From: JAGOBX01 sp017999075 [NCBI: Candidatus Babelota bacterium]
GTDB taxonomy: Bacteria > JAGOBX01
NCBI GenBank assembly: GCA_017999075.1
Contig: JAGOBX010000273.1
Location: forward strand, 1 to 5,566
Direction of reading: 5' to 3'
DNA: 5,566 bases
In this document: one piece after another, positions 1-5,566 of the stretch
How the letters are laid out: every line of letters starts with the position of its first letter
How positions within the stretch are numbered: position 1 is the stretch's first letter
Program-made: the position numbers and the translations under genes
The notes under the pieces: model-generated
Told to the model about the DNA's origin: nothing
The model's input: only the letters and a program-made list of their open reading frames with translations
Databases searched by the model: none

Positions 1-1217
1 AAATCTGCCGGACAAATAAATTTATGGCATATATGACCGACAATATTTTCTTTTTCAGTTCCAATCATTTTTACCGCAACAGGATTTGCATCGATAATTT
101 TATGCGTGTTTTTTTCTACTAAAACAACTCCTGTTTGAACTGTTTCAAAAATAGTTTTAAACCAAATTTGATTTTCTTTCACTATCTTTTCAGAAGATTC
201 AAGTGATGCCAGCATTTCATTTATTTCAGATGCAAGTTTCGTAATTTCATCATTGCCATATTCAGGTAAACGCAAAGTCAAATCATTTTTTTCCTTTATA
301 TTGGTAATTTGCCTTATTAAATCAGTAAGTTTAATTATAACCAGTTTGCTCAACAGATAATATAATAATAAAATTATCAAAAATATTAATAATAAAAGCG
401 TTAAAAAAATAATTGCAATATTATTTATCTCGCTATTATAAACTTCACGCTGAATTTCAAAATCAAACAAAATATTTTTATTATCAAAAACATCGTGTTT
501 GGTTAAAAAACAAGTTAAAAAATCAGAATTTTTTATTTTCACAAACGTTGATTTTATATTATGTTCTTTGATTAATAGTTCGGTTTTTTCAGGTTCAACC
601 AGATTAACGTTAAAATTTAAATTTTTTGAAAAGGTAGATAATTCCTGTTTGTCAATATTTTTTCCGAATATCAATATGCCTTTTGCAGGACCAGTTCCTT
701 CGCTCGTTAAAACAGGTTTTAACGAAAACATCATAGAATTATTTTTTACAACAGCCAAACCATTTAAAAAACCGTTTTCTAAAATTTGATTGTTGAATTT
801 TTTCATTTCATCAAGAAATTTTTTAAAATCATCAGGAATTTCTATGACTTGATTTTTTTCAGAATCAAAAAATTTGCCGTAATAAACGTCTCCATTAATT
901 TTTAAAAAAGCTATCAGATTTAATTTTACATTGCTGAAAACTTCTTTTGTGAAATTAGCGTCAACAAAATCCTGTTTAAAATTGTCCATAAAATTATAAG
1001 CGTCATTCCACATTGCCCAATCCCCTGATTTTTCGCTTATATTATCTATTCTGGTTTCGATAATTTGATTTAACCGTTTTATATCGTTTCCGGCAAGCCT
1101 GTTTTCAAGCAATATTATATCTTTTATTAAAAAAGCCTGCACCAGATAATATATAACTGCAAACAGGGTTATTAAAACAAAACTTAAAATCAATAAAATT
1201 TTACTTCTTAATCTCAT
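1..1217 (-). CDS. Membrane sensor protein, TM-CHASE4-TM-HAMP-PAS, N-terminal part (runs off left edge)
   Basis: I translated this frame by hand: 405 codons stay open from an ATG at 1217 to the window edge, so the C-terminal output domain (histidine kinase, diguanylate cyclase or other) is not visible. Residues 1-6 are basic (MRLRSK), followed by a membrane segment at about 7-27. Residues 40-260 form an extracytoplasmic region with the CHASE4 hallmark DWAMWNDAY at 66-74. A second membrane segment lies at about 266-289. A HAMP linker spans about 287-340 (IKLTDLIRQI, then NDLTLRLPEYGNDEITKLASEIN), and a PAS domain begins near 351 (IWFKTIFETVQTGVVLVE, IIDANPVAVKMIG). The visible PAS part ends in CHKFICPAD, a cysteine motif shared by many sensor-kinase PAS domains. 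Upstream in-frame codons reach a stop before any other plausible start. The gene starts 38 bases after the radical SAM gene and is probably co-transcribed with it. The ligand is unknown. Confidence 0.88.
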   Translation of the reverse strand, partial: MRLRSKILLILSFVLITLFAVIYYLVQAFLIKDIILLENRLAGNDIKRLNQIIETRIDNISEKSGDWAMWNDAYNFMDNFKQDFVDANFTKEVFSNVKLNLIAFLKINGDVYYGKFFDSEKNQVIEIPDDFKKFLDEMKKFNNQILENGFLNGLAVVKNNSMMFSLKPVLTSEGTGPAKGILIFGKNIDKQELSTFSKNLNFNVNLVEPEKTELLIKEHNIKSTFVKIKNSDFLTCFLTKHDVFDNKNILFDFEIQREVYNSEINNIAIIFLTLLLLIFLIILLLYYLLSKLVIIKLTDLIRQITNIKEKNDLTLRLPEYGNDEITKLASEINEMLASLESSEKIVKENQIWFKTIFETVQTGVVLVEKNTHKIIDANPVAVKMIGTEKENIVGHICHKFICPAD

Positions 1218-1230
1218 ATAAAAAATTTTA

Positions 1231-1234
1231 TCCT
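1231..1234 (-). promoter_or_regulatory. Weak possible ribosome binding site of the CHASE4 sensor
   Basis: On the minus strand the sequence AGGA lies 13 bases before the ATG at 1217. The motif is Shine-Dalgarno-like, but the spacing is longer than the usual 5-9 bases, so it may be accidental. It is the only such motif near the three start codons visible in the window. Confidence 0.25.
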
Positions 1235-1255
1235 AAATAACTTTAATATAAAATT

Positions 1256-2704
1256 TCAGATAAACAGTCTCACAGCAGATTTAATTAGTCCGATAAGTTC
1301 TGTGAAATTTTTTAAATTTAAATTTTTAGTTCTCCAGTTCGTATTTCCGTGTCTGATTATATAACCAGGTCTGAAATAAAATTTCCGAAAAGCTTTCTTA
1401 TGATATTTAATAAGTTTTTCCGGAGTCAATCCTGGTGTCGTGTAAATCGGCGGAACATTTTTGAAAAACGTGTACGAAGAATATCTTTTCCATAATTTAA
1501 GCATTTCTTCCGGAAAATCCAATGGATTGGATATATCTCCGGATTTCAGAAGTTCATAATAATAATCACTTCCCGGATATGGAACGAACATAGTAAATTG
1601 CACTGTTTTTATCGGCAACGAACAGGCATATTGTATCGTTTGATTTAAAGTGTCTTCAGTCTCGCCTGGTATCCCCAGTATAAATAAGCATTGAGTATCA
1701 TAAATATATTTAGAAACATAGTTAACTACTTCTCTGGCCCTGACCAAAGAAATATTTTTGCTTATTTTATTTACCAATTCCTGATTGCCGGATTCTATTC
1801 CCAAGGCAATTCCGCAGCATCCAGAATCAGCCATTTTTTTCACTAATTTTTCAGAAAGAAAATTTATATGTGAACTGCAATGCCATTTTATATTCAAATT
1901 TTTACTCATTATTTCTTCGCACATTTCCATGGTTCTGTCTTCGTAAACTGTAAACAGAGAATCTATAAAATCAATGAATGTAACTCCATATTTTTCTTTA
2001 AAATACCGGATTTCATCAATAACATCGGATATTTTTCTAACCCTGTAATTTCTCTGATTATGTACATTGCAGAATCTGCACCTGTTTACGCATCCTCTGC
2101 TTGTTAATACAGGCATCATTTTTTCCTTCAATCTTTCTTCAAGCAAATAATCTTTTATATTTAAATCACTGATAATATAATGCGGCAAAGAGTCAATATT
2201 TTTAATTATTTCTCTTTCAGCAGTCCTGAATGGTCTACCGTTTTTTAAAAAAGAAATCCCTTTTATCGAATCAAAATTTTTTTCAGTGAATTGAGAAAGT
2301 ATTTCAAGGCATGTGTATTCACCTTCTCCATGAACCACAATATCGCATACATTATTTTTCAAAAAAAAGTCGCTGAATTCAGATGCATGAATATTTCCTA
2401 AAATAACATATGTTTTCAATTTTGATTCTTTAACAAGTTTGCCTAATCTGTAAACAAATTCACTATTGGCAGTTAAACAAGTTACTGCTAAAATGTCAGG
2501 CTCTTCTTTTTTTATAATTTCAAATGCGCATTGTGGAGTATCGTCATTCAAATAGCAATCTCTGAATTTTACAGAATATCCTTTTTTTTCCAAAGACGCT
2601 CCTATGCTGAGCAGGCCCATAGGCATTGCAGGAATAACAAATAATTTTCCTGCACCCATAATTTCAGAACAGGTGTCATTCGGATTCAATAATAAAATTT
2701 TCAT
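1256..2704 (-). CDS. Cobalamin-binding (B12) radical SAM protein
   Basis: This complete 482-residue protein has the length and layout of class B (B12-dependent) radical SAM enzymes. Residues 1-140 form a Rossmann-like cobalamin-binding domain: it opens with MKILLLNPND, then has PMPMGLLSIGASLEKKGY-type residues near 26-43, LGNIHASEF at 102-110 and VVHGEGEY at 123-130. The 4Fe-4S motif CxxxCxxC is C205, C209 and C212 in RGCVNRCRFCNVHNQR. The barrel follows, with FIDFIDSLFTV at 243-253, GIESGNQELVNKISKN at 302-317, FILGIPGETEDT at 341-352 and FVPYPGSDYYYEL at 373-385. A C-terminal segment with FYFRPGYIIRH at 442-452 is typical of BchE/HpnJ-like family members. Such enzymes methylate or rearrange unactivated carbons, using SAM and methylcobalamin in the cytoplasm under low oxygen; the substrate cannot be read from the sequence. 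The ATG at 2704 is the first start after an in-frame TAA at 2714-2716. No Shine-Dalgarno sequence precedes it. Confidence 0.95.
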   Translation of the reverse strand: MKILLLNPNDTCSEIMGAGKLFVIPAMPMGLLSIGASLEKKGYSVKFRDCYLNDDTPQCAFEIIKKEEPDILAVTCLTANSEFVYRLGKLVKESKLKTYVILGNIHASEFSDFFLKNNVCDIVVHGEGEYTCLEILSQFTEKNFDSIKGISFLKNGRPFRTAEREIIKNIDSLPHYIISDLNIKDYLLEERLKEKMMPVLTSRGCVNRCRFCNVHNQRNYRVRKISDVIDEIRYFKEKYGVTFIDFIDSLFTVYEDRTMEMCEEIMSKNLNIKWHCSSHINFLSEKLVKKMADSGCCGIALGIESGNQELVNKISKNISLVRAREVVNYVSKYIYDTQCLFILGIPGETEDTLNQTIQYACSLPIKTVQFTMFVPYPGSDYYYELLKSGDISNPLDFPEEMLKLWKRYSSYTFFKNVPPIYTTPGLTPEKLIKYHKKAFRKFYFRPGYIIRHGNTNWRTKNLNLKNFTELIGLIKSAVRLFI

Positions 2705-2737
2705 TATAACAATTTAATGCCGGGAAAATTTAAAATA

Positions 2738-2766
2738 TTGATATTTATAATACAATATTATATAGT
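2738..2766 (+). promoter_or_regulatory. Sigma70-type promoter for the membrane glycosyltransferase-like gene
   Basis: On the plus strand TTGATA (2738-2743, five of six to TTGACA) is followed by 17 bases and TATAGT (2761-2766, five of six to TATAAT). Transcription would start near 2773, about 35 bases before the ATG at 2808 and 77 before the alternative ATG at 2850. The element covers almost the same DNA as the minus-strand promoter: its -10 box abuts the opposing -35 box and the reverse. It is weaker than its partner by consensus match. Confidence 0.5.
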
Positions 2767-2772
2767 TGTCAA
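2744..2772 (-). promoter_or_regulatory. Sigma70-type promoter for the radical SAM/sensor operon
   Basis: On the minus strand a perfect -35 box TTGACA (2772-2767) is followed by a 17-base spacer and a -10 box TATAAA (2749-2744), five of six to consensus. Transcription would start near 2737, giving a leader of about 33 bases before the ATG at 2704. The high AT content raises the chance of random -10 matches, but the full -35 box at ideal spacing in the only divergent gap makes this a good call. It overlaps an opposing promoter. Confidence 0.65.
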
Positions 2773-2807
2773 TATATTTAAATTGTAAATATTAAGTTAA
2801 TAATATT

Positions 2808-4949
2808 ATGAATTTTTCTTTTTGTCTTCCTATTAAATTTTATACATTAATGACAAAAAATAATATTTTTTTTATTATTATTACTACACTAATTTTATTA
2901 ATATATTACCCTTTATTTAAAAATTTGGATTGTTTCGGATTAGAAGAAGCAATGTTATTCAGAACAGTGACAGATAACGTATATAACTACAATAATATCA
3001 CTCAATATTTTTTAGGTGAACACGGTAAAGCCTTTATGACAGACAATTTCGGTTATTACAGACCCTTTGTATCCTTTTTTTTTTATGTTCACTATAAATT
3101 ATTCGGAGCTGATTCAATTCCTCTGCACATTTCATCTCTGATTTTGTTTATATCAGCTTCATTTTTATTATTTAATGTTGTATATATTATTTTAAAATCA
3201 AAATTAACTGCTTTATTTGCCGTATTTAATTTCATTCTCTATCCATCGGTTGTTGTGCATTCCGCTTATGCAGCAGCTGATTCAGGAGAAATCATATCTA
3301 TTTTTTTTATTTTGCTGTCAATCTATATTTATCAGAAAAATATTAATACTTTTTTTTGTATTTCGTCTGTTTTCTGCAGTTTTTTTTCAAAAGAAATTTC
3401 TTACACGCTTCCGGCAATCCTGTTCGGATATGAGATACTTATAAATAACTCAACAATCAAAAATGCTTTTAGAAAAAACTTTTTTTTAATACTGTTTTCT
3501 CTATTATTTTTCATATTCAGGATACTCATATTTAACGGAATTCCGCATTTTGAAACAGGAACATTAAATAACGTATTATATAAATTATTCAATAAAATTA
3601 TTTTTTTGGTTGGAGCATACAAATCAATTCTGCCGATTATATTCTTTATAATTTCAATAATGATATTCATAATTAAAATAAAAAAAAGCTGCCGGTTAAA
3701 AAAAATATTATTATTCTTATTGCTATGGATTTGTTTTGCGGTTTTACCTGTTTTCAATATCAAAATAAACAATGACATTGATTCAATCCATTATCTATTT
3801 TATATTTCAATTCCATTTTCCATATTATTTTCTGTATTTTTATCAAATATATTAAAAGTAACTTATCATAAACCTTTAGTTTATTTTTTTATTTCATTTT
3901 ATTTCATTTTATTATTTTTTATAAATAATAATTTTATAAATTTTTGGCATAACCTTTCATTATACAGAAATAAACTCGCAGAAAATGTCAAAAATGAAAT
4001 ATCAAAAAATAAAGAGTTCAGTCATATATTATTTTTTGACGACATAAAAACAGGCGGGTTTTCTGCATTAATTCATATCGATGACATAATTTACTGGCAC
4101 ACAAGTAATTTTAAAAAAATAATTTATTACAATTTTAATATTAAAAATTTAGATATTTCCAGCCTGAATATTGATAATGTAAAAGCATATTATGTTTCAA
4201 ACAAGATTTACAGCCTCGGGAAAAACGAATACATGTCCAAATTTTATAACTCAACTTCTTATAAAATTATAAATAATTTTTCGACAGATAAAAATTTTGT
4301 TTTATCTGCAAAACAAATTCTGCATTTTGTTAATTTCAGCGATGATGATATTTTTTTTGAAAGGTATAATCCGGCAGTAATCGAATTCTTAAAAAATAAT
4401 ACAGCACTATCAGATGACTTAACTAATAACTCAGCAAATTTCAAGAGTTTTGTTCATTTTATTAATTTTATTTATTATGATAATCTTAATTTACAATACT
4501 GGATTGAATTGATTAAAAAAAATAAAATGACTGCTAATGATGAATTAATGTTTTCCATAATCGCATATTATTCAATAACATTAAACAAAAAAGATTTCCA
4601 TATTCAGAATCTGATTGAATTAAATGACATTTTTCTAAATTCACGTATTTCTCAAACGTTAAATTTTTTCATCACTTCTATTTTATACAAAAATAATTTT
4701 ATTAATCCTGTAAATTATAAAAAAAATATTCCTAACATAAATCTCATTGAATCTGTCACTTTTAAAAAAATGATTTTGAATTTAGCAATATTATTATCCG
4801 ATAAACATTCAGATTATTTCAGTAAATGCATACCTCTTGAATATTTCAATTTCAATAATTTGGTATTTTACGGGCATTATATTCTTAAAAATACACTCTA
4901 TAAAACCGGATATTTAAACCCTAATTCTTTTATCGGCGGAATAATATAA
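2808..4949 (+). CDS. Polytopic membrane protein, probable GT-C-type glycosyltransferase with long C-terminal domain
   Basis: The 713-residue protein has a hydrophobic N-terminal half with about 10-11 membrane segments (near 18-36, 103-127, 133-150, 160-178, 181-193, 198-212, 223-243, 264-290, 298-317, 327-348, 354-373). Its layout recalls GT-C enzymes such as PMT/TMTC-like proteins, which transfer a sugar from a polyprenyl-phosphate donor outside the cytoplasm. After the first segment comes a loop with CFGLEEAMLF at 42-51, where such proteins usually carry an acidic catalytic pair. It is followed by NFGYYRPFVSF (80-90), LYPSVVVHSAYAAADSGE (144-161) and FFSKEISYTLPAIL (192-205). These match the family's RP, HP..D and KE..P patterns. 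Residues 374-713 look soluble, are rich in Asn, Lys, Ile and Phe, and are not recognised; tetratricopeptide repeats are not evident. The in-frame stop upstream is at 2793-2795. The ATG at 2808 is the first start, but Met15 (2850), directly before the first membrane segment, is an equally good candidate; neither has a Shine-Dalgarno sequence. The family is inferred from motifs, not a search. Confidence 0.8.
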   Translation: MNFSFCLPIKFYTLMTKNNIFFIIITTLILLIYYPLFKNLDCFGLEEAMLFRTVTDNVYNYNNITQYFLGEHGKAFMTDNFGYYRPFVSFFFYVHYKLFGADSIPLHISSLILFISASFLLFNVVYIILKSKLTALFAVFNFILYPSVVVHSAYAAADSGEIISIFFILLSIYIYQKNINTFFCISSVFCSFFSKEISYTLPAILFGYEILINNSTIKNAFRKNFFLILFSLLFFIFRILIFNGIPHFETGTLNNVLYKLFNKIIFLVGAYKSILPIIFFIISIMIFIIKIKKSCRLKKILLFLLLWICFAVLPVFNIKINNDIDSIHYLFYISIPFSILFSVFLSNILKVTYHKPLVYFFISFYFILLFFINNNFINFWHNLSLYRNKLAENVKNEISKNKEFSHILFFDDIKTGGFSALIHIDDIIYWHTSNFKKIIYYNFNIKNLDISSLNIDNVKAYYVSNKIYSLGKNEYMSKFYNSTSYKIINNFSTDKNFVLSAKQILHFVNFSDDDIFFERYNPAVIEFLKNNTALSDDLTNNSANFKSFVHFINFIYYDNLNLQYWIELIKKNKMTANDELMFSIIAYYSITLNKKDFHIQNLIELNDIFLNSRISQTLNFFITSILYKNNFINPVNYKKNIPNINLIESVTFKKMILNLAILLSDKHSDYFSKCIPLEYFNFNNLVFYGHYILKNTLYKTGYLNPNSFIGGII
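3075..3084 (+). repeat. Ten-T homopolymer tract inside the glycosyltransferase-like gene
   Basis: Ten consecutive T bases encode Phe90-Phe92 and the first base of Tyr93. Runs of eight T also occur in this gene (for example at 3301-3308 and 3350-3357). A tract this long inside a reading frame can slip during replication, and a one-base change would truncate the protein early. In such AT-rich DNA coding for Phe-rich membrane segments it may simply reflect composition. Confidence 0.6.
3891..3910 (+). repeat. Two tandem copies of a 10-base unit
   Basis: The unit ATTTCATTTT occurs twice head to tail, inside the last membrane segment of the glycosyltransferase-like protein (around residues 362-368). 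Because 10 is not a multiple of three, gain or loss of a copy would shift the frame. With only two copies of a low-complexity unit, chance is a sufficient explanation. Confidence 0.5.
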
Positions 4950-4965
4950 TCATAAATTCATGCGG

Positions 4966-5566
4966 CTAAATTTTCGAATTCGATTTTTGCAGCAAAAGAT
5001 AAATTATAAATAAAACAGTAAATACTGCAAGAGCGTTGTTATAGTAAAACAACAAATCAATATATTTATAATCGGAATTGTAATTAGAAACAATTCCAGA
5101 TGTCAATAGATTAATTTTTTTAAATGGTTCTGAGTAGCAAAAATCTTCAGGACGCCTGAAAGATGAAATATAGCTTATTTGAATTATTGTAAGAAATATA
5201 ATATAAAGATATTTTGTTTTTATATTTTTGGCACCAAAAGAAAAAAATAAAAATAAACAGCAGTATATTATAAAATAAATTGAGCTTGAATACACAAAAA
5301 TTGAATTTTCCGGATAAATTTTTGATGCAAGAATCCATATTATCAGAAAAAATATCATTGTTGCAGGAATTTTTATATTTATTTCTGCCGGCTGAGATTC
5401 CAGATAATATCTTAATCCTAAACTGTACGGTATAAAAAATAATATAAATGATATTATTGTTGCTGCTTTAAAAATTTCTTTATTAAATAAATTATTTATA
5501 AAAACATGGGAGTGCAGCAAAGTTAAAATGAATGTCATGAATATGAATAAAATTAAAATATAATTA
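4966..5566 (-). CDS. Multi-spanning membrane protein, C-terminal part (start beyond right edge)
   Basis: The frame ends at a TAG (4968-4966) and is open to the right edge: 199 residues, including nine hydrophobic codons (NYILILFIF) upstream of the ATG at 5538. That ATG would fall in the middle of a membrane segment, so the true start most likely lies outside the window. About six membrane segments are visible (counting from the Met at 5538: -9 to 8, 24-42, 56-71, 80-102, 109-126 and 159-183). A longer loop at 127-158 contains FRRPEDFCYSEPF. The protein ends in a short polar tail, KSNSKI. I do not recognise the family. The size of the segments and the setting beside a GT-C-like gene would fit a second glycosyltransferase or a polysaccharide membrane protein, but no catalytic motif is visible. 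It converges on the neighbouring gene with 16 bases between stop codons and no clear terminator hairpin. Confidence 0.72.
   Translation of the reverse strand, partial: NYILILFIFMTFILTLLHSHVFINNLFNKEIFKAATIISFILFFIPYSLGLRYYLESQPAEINIKIPATMIFFLIIWILASKIYPENSIFVYSSSIYFIIYCCLFLFFSFGAKNIKTKYLYIIFLTIIQISYISSFRRPEDFCYSEPFKKINLLTSGIVSNYNSDYKYIDLLFYYNNALAVFTVLFIIYLLLQKSNSKI

Noticed and set aside
499-789. Plus-strand open frame of 96 codons
   Set aside because: It is antisense to the CHASE4 region of the sensor, has no family resemblance and no promoter or ribosome binding site.
1880-2107. Plus-strand open frame of 75 codons
   Set aside because: It mirrors the iron-sulfur and barrel part of the radical SAM gene, whose motifs are clearly the real coding strand.
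2766-2795. Alternative plus-strand promoter TTGTCA-18-TATTAA
   Set aside because: The -10 match is only four of six, the spacer is 18 and the transcript would start about six bases before the first ATG. TTGATA-17-TATAGT fits better.
3217-3444. Plus-strand open frame of 75 codons
   Set aside because: It is an alternative frame inside the GT-C-like gene, over its conserved motifs.
3401-3778. Minus-strand open frame of 125 codons
   Set aside because: It is antisense to membrane segments of the GT-C-like gene; AT-rich Phe/Lys codons produce long antisense frames by chance.
4259-4444. Minus-strand open frame of 61 codons
   Set aside because: It is antisense to the C-terminal region of the GT-C-like gene, with no independent support.
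4950-4965. Possible bidirectional terminator in the convergent gap
   Set aside because: CATAAATTCATG is a near-palindrome of 12 bases, but it has no GC-rich stem, no workable loop and no clear T run, so I do not call a terminator.
4979-4997. Small inverted repeat TTTTGC-A-GCAAAA
   Set aside because: The loop of one base is too short and the stem is weak; it lies inside the coding end of the right-hand gene.
5147-5338. Minus-strand open frame of 63 codons
   Set aside because: It lies in another frame within the right-hand membrane protein gene and lacks a start signal.

Overview
The window is very AT-rich bacterial DNA from an organism I cannot name with confidence. It reads with the standard bacterial code: TGG is Trp and TGA is a stop. 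Two of the three visible start codons have no recognisable Shine-Dalgarno sequence. A sigma70-type promoter region, a CHASE4/HAMP/PAS sensor and a B12-dependent radical SAM enzyme suggest an anaerobic or facultative Gram-negative-like bacterium or candidate-phylum lineage. This is inference only, since no rRNA or marker gene is present.

There are four protein genes. Positions 1-1217 (minus) hold the N-terminal 405 residues of a membrane sensor arranged TM-CHASE4-TM-HAMP-PAS; its output domain lies beyond the left edge. Thirty-eight bases upstream of it, on the same strand, 1256-2704 is a complete cobalamin-binding radical SAM protein, so the two probably form one transcript. A 103-base gap (2705-2807) separates them from a divergent gene at 2808-4949 (plus). 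That gene encodes a polytopic membrane protein resembling GT-C lipid-sugar-dependent glycosyltransferases, with a long Asn-rich C-terminal region of unknown function. Converging on it with only 16 bases between stop codons, 4966-5566 (minus) is the C-terminal part of another multi-spanning membrane protein. Its reading frame stays open to the right edge.

The most notable non-coding signal is in the divergent gap. Two good sigma70-like promoters, each with a 17-base spacer, lie on top of each other in opposite directions within 35 bases. RNA polymerase should be able to occupy only one at a time, which would couple the radical SAM/sensor unit to the membrane glycosyltransferase reciprocally. 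No tRNA, rRNA, CRISPR array, insertion sequence, phage gene or convincing hairpin terminator was seen. Nothing here proves a new system. The working guess is a surface-envelope or lipid-modification locus under sensory control.
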